A stretch of DNA of 64,000 nucleotides from DATBVX01 sp035263105 (GTDB lineage Bacteria > Pseudomonadota > Gammaproteobacteria > Steroidobacterales > Steroidobacteraceae), in NCBI GenBank assembly GCA_035263105.1, contig DATFRO010000084.1:12257-76256 (forward strand), written 5' to 3'. The position numbers and the translations under genes are program-made. Shown piece by piece: positions 8,085-16,993 of the stretch. The stretch's first letter is position 1. The number at the start of each line of letters is the position of its first letter. The notes under the pieces are model-generated. The model was not told the DNA's origin. It saw only the letters and a program-made list of their open reading frames with translations, and searched no databases.

Positions 8085-8900
8085 ATGCGCCCGTCCTCGT
8101 GCCCGCGCCTGCTTCGCGTCTTCCTGCTCCTGGCGGCCGCCTTCCTGGGCGCCGCGGCGGGGGCCGCCAACTACTTGGAGGGTGACGAGCCGGACCTGGC
8201 CCGCCTGCTGCCGCCGCCGCCCGCCAACGACTCGGCGCAGACGCGCCGCGAGCTGGACGAGCTCCTGCAACTGCAGCGCGATCGCAGCCCCAAGGACGTG
8301 GAATACGCACGCGCCAACATCGCGATCGGCATCGAGCAGTTCGCCGGCGCGCTCGGCGACGCCGCGGAAGTGACCAAGGGGTTACCGCCCAGCGTGAAGT
8401 CGCTGTTCGAGGCGGTGCGCAGCGACGAACGGGCGGTGCTCGATGCCGCCAAGAAGCACTACGACCGCCCGCGGCCGGTGGCGCTCGATTCGCGTATCCG
8501 GCCGGTGCTCGAGCCGATCGTGAACGCCGCGTATCCGAGCGGCCATTCCACCTGGGTGTTCGTGACGGCGGCGCTGCTCTCCGACATGGTTCCGGAACGT
8601 CGTGCGGCGATCTGGGCGCGCGCGGAGGACTTCGCGCGTCAGCGCATGGTCGGTGGCGTGCACTATCGCAGCGACATCGACGCGGGACGCCTCGCCGGCG
8701 TCGTGATCGCCGCCTACTTGCTCGAGAGCCCGCGCTACCAGGGCGCGGCCGCAGCCGCGACCGCGGATCTGCGCAACTTCCTCAAGCTCCCGCCGCTCGG
8801 CAACGTGCCGCCGAAGCCGGTTCAGGACGCATCGTCGGGCGAGCGCGCCCCGCGCGATGAGCCGCTGCCGGCGAGTGCCGCGTCTTCCCTCGCCTTCTGA
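8085..8900 (+). CDS. PAP2-type class A acid phosphatase (PhoN-like)
   Basis: 271 residues from the ATG at 8085, just ahead of a strong signal peptide (residues 10-28). The three-part PAP2 active site is present: KKHYDRPRP (123-131), PSGHS (151-155) and R-x5-HYRSD (Arg187, His193, Asp197). It is a periplasmic non-specific phosphomonoesterase of the PhoN/vanadium haloperoxidase fold. Pi release outside would fit with the nearby secreted phosphatase, but the genes are not in one operon. Its last 79 bases overlap the convergent permease gene, an unusually long tail overlap. Confidence 0.9.
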   Translation: MRPSSCPRLLRVFLLLAAAFLGAAAGAANYLEGDEPDLARLLPPPPANDSAQTRRELDELLQLQRDRSPKDVEYARANIAIGIEQFAGALGDAAEVTKGLPPSVKSLFEAVRSDERAVLDAAKKHYDRPRPVALDSRIRPVLEPIVNAAYPSGHSTWVFVTAALLSDMVPERRAAIWARAEDFARQRMVGGVHYRSDIDAGRLAGVVIAAYLLESPRYQGAAAAATADLRNFLKLPPLGNVPPKPVQDASSGERAPRDEPLPASAASSLAF

Positions 8901-9673
8901 TGCACCGGGATCGCGGCCTTCGCGGTCCCGTTGGCGAGATGCACGATGAGACCGATCATCGCCATCGCCCACACGATCACCGGGCTCGCCGGTAAGTCAG
9001 TGACGGTGGAGAGTGCGAGTCCGACGGCGTAACTCACGAACGCCAGCGCGTAGCCGATCCCGAGCTGGCGGTTCGGCGCGTAACGATAGGTCGCCACCGC
9101 GGGCACGATGAGGCTGGTGAAGACCAGGTACACGCCGACCAGCTGCACCGAGACCGTCACCATCAGCGCGAACAGCACGTAGAAGCCGATACGCCCCAGC
9201 CGTTCGCGCCACTTGAACCAGGCGACGAGCACGATCGCGGTGAGCACGCCGGCACGGATCAGCTGTTCGGGCGACACCCATAGAATCTGACCCGCGAGCA
9301 GATCCTTGAGGTCCTCGCCACCATGCGGGTCGTTGGCGAGCATCAGGAGCTGTGCGGTGGAGGCCAGCACGAACAGGATGCCGATCAGCGCTTCCTGCGC
9401 TTCGGGGCGCTTCTTCTCGGTCCAGGTGAGGAGCAACGAGCCGAGGAGCGCCGCCGTGACGGCGGCGATCTGCGTGGTCCAGCCCGCGATGTCGAAGCCG
9501 AGCGAGTGCGCGGCAATCACACCGAGCCCTGCGACCTGCGCGATCGCCAGGTCGATAAACACGATGCCGCGCTTCAAGACCTGCTGTCCGAGCGGAACGT
9601 GCGACAGCAACACCAGGACGCCGGCGATCATCGCCGGCCACAGAATGCTGAAATAGGCCGAGAAGTTGTTCAT
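8822..9673 (-). CDS. znuB: Metal ABC transporter permease (ZnuB/MntB family)
   Basis: 283 residues with about 8-9 transmembrane helices of the ABC-3 permease family: the early VLKRGIVFIDLAIAQVAGLG segment, the central coupling region around LKDLLAGQILWVSP, and LVFTSLIVPAVAT. It imports zinc or manganese across the inner membrane. The start overlaps the stop of the binding-protein gene by 4 bases (ATGA), so the two are translationally coupled. No ATPase gene (znuC) is in this cluster or window; it must be elsewhere. The C-terminal 30 residues are a charged tail whose coding overlaps phoN antisense. Confidence 0.85.
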   Translation of the reverse strand: MNNFSAYFSILWPAMIAGVLVLLSHVPLGQQVLKRGIVFIDLAIAQVAGLGVIAAHSLGFDIAGWTTQIAAVTAALLGSLLLTWTEKKRPEAQEALIGILFVLASTAQLLMLANDPHGGEDLKDLLAGQILWVSPEQLIRAGVLTAIVLVAWFKWRERLGRIGFYVLFALMVTVSVQLVGVYLVFTSLIVPAVATYRYAPNRQLGIGYALAFVSYAVGLALSTVTDLPASPVIVWAMAMIGLIVHLANGTAKAAIPVHQKAREDAALAGSGSSRGARSPDDAS

Positions 9674-10575
9674 TGCACTGCCTTGAGCAAGCGGTTGATC
9701 GAGTCATCGAAGAGGCCGAAGAGATCCTTCGCTTCCGGCGTCCCGCCCACCGAGTACGGCAGCAGGATCACCGGCGCGTGCACGCGCTCCGAGAGCCACT
9801 CGGCGGCCTTGGGATCGTTGTAGGCATTGCGCAGGATCATCTTGGGTGGCGCGGCGGTGAGCTGTGAGACCAGTTGCGCGAGATACGCGGCACTCGGTGG
9901 CAGGCCGGGCTTGGGCTCGATAGATGCGACCGCCTTGAGGCCCAACCAGTTGCAGAGATAGGACTGGTCCTTGTGGATCACGACCACGCTCGTGCCCTTG
10001 AGCGGGGCGGCCTGCGACTCCCAGCGGGTCATCGCCTGCTGCCAGCGCGCCTGAAAGTCGGCTCCGCGGCTCTCGAAGTACTGCGCGTCTTTCCCATCGA
10101 GCTGCACGAGTCGCGTCGTGAGCGCCTTGGCGACCGCGGCGATGTTGCGCGGATCGAGCTGGATGTGCGGATTGCCCTGCGGGTGCACATCGCCCATCGA
10201 GCGATCCACAGTCGACGGCACTTCCAGCAGCCGCACGAACGCGGTCGACTCGAAGTAGCCGGGTTGACCCACCTGGATGCGCGGGTTGCCGGACTCCTGC
10301 AGCAGCACAGGCAGCCAGCCGATCTCGAGTTCTGCGCCCGACAGGACCACGAGATCCGCCGAACGCGCGCGCGCCACCAGGCTCGGCTTCGCATCGACGC
10401 GGTGCACGTCCTGGAATGCGGTGGTCGCGCCATAGACGTCCACCTTGTCGCCACCAAGTTCCTGCGTGAGCGCAGCCCAATCCGCAGTCGTGGCGAGAAC
10501 CTTGAGCGCGGCATGTGCGGGCATGGCACTCATCAGGAGTACGAGCAGCGCAACGCCGTGAAATAGCCTCATCAT
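9670..10575 (-). CDS. znuA: Periplasmic zinc/manganese-binding protein (ZnuA-like)
   Basis: 301 residues with signal peptide (1-22, AHA cleavage) and an AGGAG ribosome site before the ATG. This is a cluster 9 metal-binding protein with candidate ligands His58 (FQDVHRVDAKPS), His137 (GNPHIQLDP) and His201 (VIHKDQSYL); an acidic residue near 254 may complete the site. The His-rich loop typical of high-affinity ZnuA is absent, and a short GDVHPQGNPH stretch takes its place. First member of the coupled pair with the permease. It is preceded by a porin and a small His/Cys protein on the same strand, which together look like a metal import operon. Zinc is more likely than manganese but not proven. 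Confidence 0.85.
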   Translation of the reverse strand: MMRLFHGVALLVLLMSAMPAHAALKVLATTADWAALTQELGGDKVDVYGATTAFQDVHRVDAKPSLVARARSADLVVLSGAELEIGWLPVLLQESGNPRIQVGQPGYFESTAFVRLLEVPSTVDRSMGDVHPQGNPHIQLDPRNIAAVAKALTTRLVQLDGKDAQYFESRGADFQARWQQAMTRWESQAAPLKGTSVVVIHKDQSYLCNWLGLKAVASIEPKPGLPPSAAYLAQLVSQLTAAPPKMILRNAYNDPKAAEWLSERVHAPVILLPYSVGGTPEAKDLFGLFDDSINRLLKAVQ

Positions 10576-10584
10576 GGTCGACTC

Positions 10585-12063
10585 CTAGAACTTGTGCGCG
10601 CCGTGCGCACCGATCGAGTAGATGTACTGCAGCTGGAACTGCCGGTCGGTGTCGGTATCGCGCGCGTCGTCCCAGGCGTACTGGGCGCGCAGGCGCGAGA
10701 ACTCACTCGGGCTGAAGTCCAGCATCACCGTGACGCGTGTCGGGTTGGCCGATTCGAGCAGCGGGAACGCGCCCGGCGGCAGGAGCCCGTCATCGACCAG
10801 GCCGATGTGCGTCGTGCCGGAATCGAGCGCGTCGTAGCGCGCGCCGAAGCGCCAGCGGGGCGCGAACTGGTACACGCTCTGCACGTACCAGCCGGTTTGC
10901 GTCGTGTCGTAGTCGTCGCTCAGCGCGAGATTGTTCACGTCGAAGGCGAGATCGCCGTCCTCGGTGCGGCGCATGTACTCGGCCTGGAACTTGAGGTTGT
11001 GCTGGATCGGGTTGCCGTGCGGCGACCACTTGAAGGTCACATCGCCCACCCAGGTGCGCGAGCGGCCGGTGAAGGCATTGACGACCGGCAGGCCGAACTC
11101 ATCGACGTCATCGTAAGTGCGATCCTCCGCATGCAGGTCGACCCACGAGACGCCCGCGCGCCAGCTGGTCGAATCACCGATGTCACCGCCGAGATGCCCG
11201 AAGAGAGTCGCGCCGTTCAGAGCGTTGCGGTCGCGGTGCGTGCCCGGAAACTCCTCACCATTGCCGGTCTCCGCGCCCAGCTCGATGAAAAGCACGGTGG
11301 GCGCGACCCACTTTACCTGCACGCCATTCTGCGAGAGCTGGCCGCCAAAGAACGCCTGGTAGACGAGCGGCTGATCGACGAAGTCCCAGGCGTGCGCGTG
11401 CTGCTCGTTGAGGTAGCCGAAGCCGGAGAAGAACCGCCCGCCCTTGATGACGAAGCCATCAGGCACCGCGATGGTCTTGAAGTACGCCTCCTCGACTTCG
11501 ATCTCGTTGTCGCCGTTGATCGAGGCGGTGAGGTTGCCGAAGAAGTAAGGATCGATGTTGGCGGAGAGTGTGAGTTCGGACTCGCCGAGGTTGAAGTTGC
11601 GATCGCCGGGGCCGACGTCGCCACCACTCGGGATGAACCCAGCGACCCGCCAGGTATCCGGATCCTGCGAGGTGCTCGCGTAGTTGCCGCCGAGGATCAC
11701 GGACATGGCGGGGTTGAACGCCGCCGCGACGTTGCGCCCCGCGGCGGGAGCCGGCATTTCCTGCTCCGGGCCGGCCGCGCCTGCGGACGCGGTATCTGCC
11801 GCCGCTGCGGCCAGCACGTCAGCGGGAACCGCCGCGGCCGCTGCGTCTGTCGAGCCTGCCGCTCCAGCCGGCGCGCCCGTGCTGGCGACCTGATTCTCGA
11901 GCTGGCTGATGCGCGCTTCGAGCTTCGCGACGCGCGCTTCGTAATCCGACTTCAGCGAATTGAGCTCGCTCTTCAGCGAGTTGAGATCATCTGCCTGGCC
12001 CGCAGCTGGCAAGACGATGCATGCAGCCAGGAACCACGCGGCAATTGAACGAGACGTCGTCAT
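10585..12063 (-). CDS. Outer-membrane porin-like barrel with coiled-coil N-terminus
   Basis: 492 residues: signal peptide ending near QADD, a heptad coiled coil (about 26-62, DLNSLKSELNSLKSDYEARV), an Ala-rich linker, then a beta-barrel ending in His-Lys-Phe. The design (coil, Ala-rich linker, barrel) repeats that of the porin at 1795-3174, although the barrels differ. It lies 9 bases upstream of the metal-binding protein gene on the same strand. It probably lets the metal or a metal chelate cross the outer membrane. It has no TonB box or plug domain, so it should be a passive channel. Confidence 0.8.
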   Translation of the reverse strand: MTTSRSIAAWFLAACIVLPAAGQADDLNSLKSELNSLKSDYEARVAKLEARISQLENQVASTGAPAGAAGSTDAAAAAVPADVLAAAAADTASAGAAGPEQEMPAPAAGRNVAAAFNPAMSVILGGNYASTSQDPDTWRVAGFIPSGGDVGPGDRNFNLGESELTLSANIDPYFFGNLTASINGDNEIEVEEAYFKTIAVPDGFVIKGGRFFSGFGYLNEQHAHAWDFVDQPLVYQAFFGGQLSQNGVQVKWVAPTVLFIELGAETGNGEEFPGTHRDRNALNGATLFGHLGGDIGDSTSWRAGVSWVDLHAEDRTYDDVDEFGLPVVNAFTGRSRTWVGDVTFKWSPHGNPIQHNLKFQAEYMRRTEDGDLAFDVNNLALSDDYDTTQTGWYVQSVYQFAPRWRFGARYDALDSGTTHIGLVDDGLLPPGAFPLLESANPTRVTVMLDFSPSEFSRLRAQYAWDDARDTDTDRQFQLQYIYSIGAHGAHKF

Positions 12064-12132
12064 GGAAGTCCTCCTCCACAGTCAACGAACAGCGTGCACG
12101 CGCGATCGCGCGAGCCGCTGCGTCAATCGGCT

Positions 12133-12447
12133 TTAGAGAAGGACTGGAGGCGCGCGGGACTGGAAACTGTGCGAGGTGGAGCGGGAAGTGAGCGAGACCG
12201 AATCGATGTCGACCTTGGTGGTGACATCTTCGAACTGGAAGTCGGCGCTGCCGTGCGAGCTGTGCGTGGCCGAGAGGAGCGGCGCGAACGACAGGCATTC
12301 CGAGCACGGCGTGTGCTGGCCCGCCGGCGTCGCCGGATCGCCGGTCAACCGCAGATGCGAGTACGCGTGCGCCTGCGCCGCGATCTGCCCCAGCAGGAGC
12401 ATGAGCGCGAGCAGCGCATGGGCAACAACTGAGCGTGGGCGTTGCAT
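12133..12447 (-). CDS. Small exported His/Cys protein (DUF2946-like)
   Basis: 104 residues from the ATG at 12447 (the TTG before it is ignored). A cleavable signal or anchor (about 9-27, ALMLLLGQIAAQAHA) is followed by a short tail with CSEC and several His (HTPCSEC, THSSHGS). The layout resembles the DUF2946 group of small exported proteins often found next to metal transporters, but the match is from memory and weak. It is the first gene of the metal uptake cluster, 69 bases before the porin gene. A metal-sensing or chaperone role is plausible inference. Confidence 0.6.
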   Translation of the reverse strand: MQRPRSVVAHALLALMLLLGQIAAQAHAYSHLRLTGDPATPAGQHTPCSECLSFAPLLSATHSSHGSADFQFEDVTTKVDIDSVSLTSRSTSHSFQSRAPPVLL

Positions 12448-12507
12448 CAACGGGTCGGTTCCAGGTGGGGCGCCATCTTAAGCAGCCCTATTCAGCCAGA
12501 CAAGCTT

Positions 12508-12532
12508 GAAAGTCTTGCATTAAGAGGCTTTC
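12508..12532. repeat. Imperfect inverted repeat at the RND gene end
   Basis: Arms GAAAGTCTT and AAGAGGCTTTC flank a GCATT centre; the right arm has a two-base bulge. It spans the last codons and stop of the RND gene and lies 60 bases upstream of the small His/Cys gene. It may help end transcription of the RND operon or be an operator for the metal cluster. It does not match the usual Zur box. Confidence 0.3.
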
Positions 12533-15500
12533 ACCCATTTCTTCGGCTCGGTGCGCGGTTGCCTCTTCCCGGCGCGCTTGTGGCGCCAGCGAGTCATCAG
12601 TCCCTCGAACTCGAGGTAGATCACGGGCGTGATGTAGAGCGTCAGGAGCTGCGACACGACCAGCCCGCCCACCACGGCGAGGCCCAGCGACTGGCGGGAG
12701 GCGCCGCTCGCGCCCCAGCCGAGCGCGATCGGCATGGTCGCGAGAATCGCCGCGGCGGTCGTCATCATGATCGGGCGAAAACGCAGCACGCACGCTTCGA
12801 GCATCGCCGCCGCCGGATCGAGCTGGCGCGAGCGCTGCGCCTCGAGCGCGAAGTCGATCATCATGATCGCGTTCTTCTTGACGACGCCGATCAGCAGGAT
12901 GAGCCCCAGGAACGCGAACAGGTCGAGATCCTTGTGCAGCACGAGGAGCGTGATCAACGCGCCGAAACCCGCCGCCGGGAGTCCCGAGAGAATCGTGAGC
13001 GGGTGGATCGCGCTCTCGTAGAGCACGCCGAGCACCAGATAGATCGTGAACACCGCGAGCAGCAGCAACACACCGAGACCCGCGAGCGACGATGTGAAGG
13101 CCTGCGCCGTGCCCTGGAAGCGGCCCTGGAGGGTGTCGGGCGCCTGCAGCTCGCGCTGCGCCTGGTCGACGACGCGCACCGCGTCGCTCAGCGATTTGCC
13201 GGGCGCGAGGTTGAAGGAGATCGTCGCCGCGGGTAGCTGCCCGACATGCGAGATGCTGAGCGGGCCGGTCGTGACCTTGAGCGAGGCGACGGCATCGAGC
13301 GGAATCAGGTTGCCGTTGGTGCTGCGTACGTAGAGAAGTGAGAGCGCGCCCGGATCGCGCTGGAACTGCGGCATCAGCTCCGCGATCACCTGGTACTGAT
13401 CGGTGGCACCGTAGATGGTCGAGACCTGGCGCGGGCCGTAGGCGGTAAACAGGGCCTGCTCGACCTGGTCCGCCGTGATGCCGAGCGCGCCGGCGCGCTC
13501 GCGATCGAGCTGCACTTCCACCTTCGGGTTGTTGAGGATGAGATCGCTCGAGACGTCCTCGAGGATCCGCGTCGCCTTGAGACGCTCGACCAGGCGCGGC
13601 ACCCAGAGCACCAGCTCGTCCATGTTCGGATCCATGAGCGAATACTGGAACTCGCTGTTGGTGATCCGGCCGCCGATCCGCAGCGCCGGCTGGTTCTGCA
13701 GGAACACGCTCAACCCCGGGATTCCGTTCAAGTGCGGCCGCAGTCCCTCGAGGACCCGCTGCGCGAGTGGCCGCTCGTCGGCGGGGGTCAACGGCACGAT
13801 CAGCCGACCGGCACTCAAGCCGGCGTTCGGGCCGCCGGCGCCGACGAACCCGATCGCCGTCGTGACATTCGGGTTGGCAGCGATGATCTTGACCGCTTCC
13901 TTCTGCTTCTCCGCCATCGCATCGAATGCGATGTTGGGCGTCGCCTGCGTCGAGCCGATGAGGAGTCCCGTGTCGTCGTTAGAGGTAAAGCCTTTCGGGA
14001 CCACGACGAACAGGATCGCCGTGCCGACGAGGCTTGCCACGAAGATCGTCACGATCGTGCGCCGATGCGCCAGCGTCCAGTGCAGGCTCCTCTCGTAGAG
14101 CGCTCGCATGCGCTCGAAGAGGCCGTGCGTCGGCTCCGCTACCGCTATCGTGTGACGCAGCATGCGGCTGCACAGCACCGGCGTCAGCGTCAGCGACACG
14201 ACTCCCGAAAGCAGGATCGCCGCGACGACCGTAATCGCGAACTCGTGGAACAGTCGCCCGACGATGCCGCCCATGAAGAGGACCGGGATGAACACAGCCG
14301 CGAGCGAGATCGTCATCGACACGATCGTGAAGCCGATCTCGCGGGTGCCCTGCAGCGTCGCCTGGAGCGGCGGCAACCCCGCCTCGAGATGGCGCGAGAT
14401 GTTCTCCAGCACCACGATCGCATCGTCGACCACGAACCCGACGCAGAGCGTCAGCGCCATCAGCGAGAGGTTGTCGACGCTGAAGTGCAGCAGGTACATC
14501 ACCACGAAGGTGCCCGCGAACGACATCGGGATCGCGATGCTCGGGATGATCGCGGCGCGCGCGTTGCGCAGGAACAGGAAGATCACCAGCACCACCAGGG
14601 CGAGCGCGAGGAACAGGGTGAACTTGACGTCATTCACCGAGCCGCGAATCGTCTGCGAGCGATCGTAGACCGGGGTGAGCTCGAGGCCCGGCGGCATCTG
14701 GTCGCGCAGCGTCGGCAGCAGCGCCTTGATCGAGTCGACCACCGCGAGCGTATTCGCGCCCGGCTGGCGCTGCACGCCGAGCACGATGCCGCGCGTCAGG
14801 TCCTTGCCGATCCAGGCGCCGGCCTTGTCGTTCTCGGTGCTGTCGAGGATGTTGCCGAGCTCGTTGAGATGCACCGGCGCGCCGTTGCGGTAGGCGACGA
14901 CGAGCGGACGGTAGGCTGCGGCGTCTTGCAGCTGCCCATTCGCCTCGACCACGAACGTGCGCTGCGTGCCGTTCAAGGTGCCGGACGGCAGGTTGACGTT
15001 GCCGCTCTGGATCGCGCTTACAACCTCGTCAACACCCAGCCCGCGTGAGGCCAGGCGGCGCGGGTCGAGCTGCACCCGCACCGCGTATTTCTGCGGGCCG
15101 AACACCTGCACCTGGGCGACGCCGGCGAGCGTCGAAATGCGTTCCGCGAGCAGGTCTTCCGCATATTCGTCGACCTTCGGCATCGGCAGTGTCTTCGAGG
15201 TGAGCGTGAGCACGATGACCGAGGAGTCGGCCGGGTTCACCTTGCGAAATGACGGCGGGTCCGGCATGTCGGGCGGCAACTGGCGCGCCGCCGCGGCGAT
15301 CGCGGTCTGCACGTCCTGCGCCGCCGCGTCGATGTTGCGATCGAGCGCGAACTGCAGCGTGATCTGCGTCGTGCCTTCGCTGCTGGTCGAATTCATCGAA
15401 TCGATGGCGGCGATGGTCGAGAGCTGCTTTTCGAGCGGCGTCGCGACGGACGCAGCCATCGTCTCGGGGCTCGCACCGGGCAGCGCCGCGGTCACGGTGA

Positions 15501-15633
15501 TGGTGGGAAAGTCCACCGCGGGCAGGTCCGAGACCGGCAGCGTCAGGTACGCGAGCGTGCCAAAGCAGGCGAGGCCCGCGGTCAGGAGCGCTGTCGCAAC
15601 CGGGCGGCGAACGAAGAGCTCGGAGAGATTCAT
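12520..15633 (-). CDS. RND multidrug efflux transporter, HAE1 family (MdtB/MuxB-like)
   Basis: 1037 residues, the normal length. Twelve transmembrane helices with two large periplasmic loops. Helix 4 carries the proton-relay pair in GFVVDDAIVVLENI, and RND family signatures are visible (PVSDLPAVDFPTITV near the N-terminus, GVVKKNAIMMIDFALEA in the second half). It expels drugs or other amphiphiles with proton antiport, together with the adaptor encoded just upstream (4-base overlap). No outer-membrane channel gene and no regulator are adjacent, so a shared TolC-like channel is probably used. Similarity to MdtB/MuxB suggests it may work in a two-pump form elsewhere, but only one copy is here. 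Confidence 0.92.
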   Translation of the reverse strand: MNLSELFVRRPVATALLTAGLACFGTLAYLTLPVSDLPAVDFPTITVTAALPGASPETMAASVATPLEKQLSTIAAIDSMNSTSSEGTTQITLQFALDRNIDAAAQDVQTAIAAAARQLPPDMPDPPSFRKVNPADSSVIVLTLTSKTLPMPKVDEYAEDLLAERISTLAGVAQVQVFGPQKYAVRVQLDPRRLASRGLGVDEVVSAIQSGNVNLPSGTLNGTQRTFVVEANGQLQDAAAYRPLVVAYRNGAPVHLNELGNILDSTENDKAGAWIGKDLTRGIVLGVQRQPGANTLAVVDSIKALLPTLRDQMPPGLELTPVYDRSQTIRGSVNDVKFTLFLALALVVLVIFLFLRNARAAIIPSIAIPMSFAGTFVVMYLLHFSVDNLSLMALTLCVGFVVDDAIVVLENISRHLEAGLPPLQATLQGTREIGFTIVSMTISLAAVFIPVLFMGGIVGRLFHEFAITVVAAILLSGVVSLTLTPVLCSRMLRHTIAVAEPTHGLFERMRALYERSLHWTLAHRRTIVTIFVASLVGTAILFVVVPKGFTSNDDTGLLIGSTQATPNIAFDAMAEKQKEAVKIIAANPNVTTAIGFVGAGGPNAGLSAGRLIVPLTPADERPLAQRVLEGLRPHLNGIPGLSVFLQNQPALRIGGRITNSEFQYSLMDPNMDELVLWVPRLVERLKATRILEDVSSDLILNNPKVEVQLDRERAGALGITADQVEQALFTAYGPRQVSTIYGATDQYQVIAELMPQFQRDPGALSLLYVRSTNGNLIPLDAVASLKVTTGPLSISHVGQLPAATISFNLAPGKSLSDAVRVVDQAQRELQAPDTLQGRFQGTAQAFTSSLAGLGVLLLLAVFTIYLVLGVLYESAIHPLTILSGLPAAGFGALITLLVLHKDLDLFAFLGLILLIGVVKKNAIMMIDFALEAQRSRQLDPAAAMLEACVLRFRPIMMTTAAAILATMPIALGWGASGASRQSLGLAVVGGLVVSQLLTLYITPVIYLEFEGLMTRWRHKRAGKRQPRTEPKKWVKAS

Positions 15634-16754
15634 CCCGGCTTGGACGGATTCTTGCGCGCGACGGGACTGCCGGGTTGCAGGCGCGACTGGCCGTCGACTA
15701 CGACCTGCTCGCCGGGCTCGACACCCGAGACGATCGCCCAGGTGTCGGCCATGCGCTCGACCTTGACCACGCGCTGCTCGGCGACGGCGTGTTCGTTCAC
15801 GACATAGACGTAGGTGCCTTCCGGCCCGTTCTCGAGCGAGACCGCAGGAACGACGGTCGCCTGAGCGTCACCGCCGATGTGCAGAGTGACGGTCACGAAC
15901 TGTCCCGGCCACAGTTCACGCGTCGTGTTGGGAAAGCGTGCGCGCAAATGCAGCGTGCCCGTGGTCGGATCCGCGGCGTTGTCGACGAAGCTGAGCTTCC
16001 CGGTGAGATGAGCGGGCGCGCCCGCGCTCGAGCTCACGCCGAGATCGACCTCCGGCGGCGCACTCATCAGCGTGGCGCGCAACGCGCCGAGTTGTTGCTC
16101 GGGGATCGCGAAGGAGACATCCACCGGATCGAGAATGTTGAGCGTCGTGAGCGGCGTCTGTGTCGTCGATTGCGCAGTCGCATGCACCGTGTTGCCGACC
16201 TTCTGGTTGACGACGCCGAGCTTGCCCGACACCGGCGCCTTGATGGTCGCGTAGTCGAGCTGCAGCTGCGCGTTGTCGACCGCCGCGCGATCCATCGCGA
16301 CGGTGGCATCGGCCGCATCGAGATCCGACTTCAGTTGCGCGTGATCGTCCTCGGAGATGAAGCGCTGCTTCACCAGCGCGCGCCCGTGCGCCTCCTTGGT
16401 GCGCGCGTTCTCGAATCGTGCCTGGTCGCGCGCGAGCGTCGCCTGCGCCATGCGCAATTGAATCTGGAACGGTGCGGGATCGATCTGGATCAGCGGTTGA
16501 CCCGCTTTCACTTCGGCGCCGTCGGCGACGAACACCTTGACGATCTGCCCGTCGACGCGCGTCTGCACGTTGACGCTGCCGCTCGACTCCACGGTGCCGA
16601 TCGCAGTCAGCGTCAGCGGCACTTCGCGCCGTTCCACGTTGGCCACCACGACGGGAATCGCAGGCACGCGCCGCGGCTCGGTCGCACTGCCGTTCGAGCA
16701 GGCGACGAGCACGAGCGCCCCGAGCAGGACCCACCATGTTCCGAGTCGTTTCAT
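15630..16754 (-). CDS. RND periplasmic adaptor lipoprotein (MFP)
   Basis: 374 residues starting at the ATG at 16754. The frame continues upstream, but the lipoprotein signal begins here and ends in the lipobox LVACS (Cys19). It has the membrane-fusion layout: barrel-sandwich half (VQTRVDGQIVKVFVADGAEV), alpha-hairpin (about 115-175, FENARTKEAHGRALVKQRF), second lipoyl half, then the beta-barrel and proximal domains. It bridges the inner-membrane pump to an outer-membrane channel. Its stop overlaps the start of the pump gene by 4 bases. Confidence 0.9.
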   Translation of the reverse strand: MKRLGTWWVLLGALVLVACSNGSATEPRRVPAIPVVVANVERREVPLTLTAIGTVESSGSVNVQTRVDGQIVKVFVADGAEVKAGQPLIQIDPAPFQIQLRMAQATLARDQARFENARTKEAHGRALVKQRFISEDDHAQLKSDLDAADATVAMDRAAVDNAQLQLDYATIKAPVSGKLGVVNQKVGNTVHATAQSTTQTPLTTLNILDPVDVSFAIPEQQLGALRATLMSAPPEVDLGVSSSAGAPAHLTGKLSFVDNAADPTTGTLHLRARFPNTTRELWPGQFVTVTLHIGGDAQATVVPAVSLENGPEGTYVYVVNEHAVAEQRVVKVERMADTWAIVSGVEPGEQVVVDGQSRLQPGSPVARKNPSKPG

Positions 16755-16993
16755 CCGCAACTGCTTCGCCGCCGGTAGAGGCTTTCTTAGAGGCCGGCCA
16801 TCGCCGGAAGTGCCGATGCTAACCAGAGAAGTAGTGTCAATGGCGCAGTAAAGGAGAACTGCCGCGCGGATGCTCAAGAAATGCAAAGAACATGAAGAAG
16901 ATTTAATCCCGTCAACTACTTGGGGACTGGTGCGTCAAACGTCGCGTTCGCGGTGCGCCGGGTCGGTGGTGTTTCAAGCAAGGAGTGTTTCTC

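Noticed and set aside
12448..12519. Zur box before the zinc cluster
   Set aside because: No match to the usual GTTATANTATAAC-type palindrome; only the imperfect repeat at 12508-12532.
13732..15048. 438-codon plus-strand frame opposite the RND gene
   Set aside because: Low-complexity Arg/His/Asp product; the RND protein on the other strand is full length with conserved motifs.
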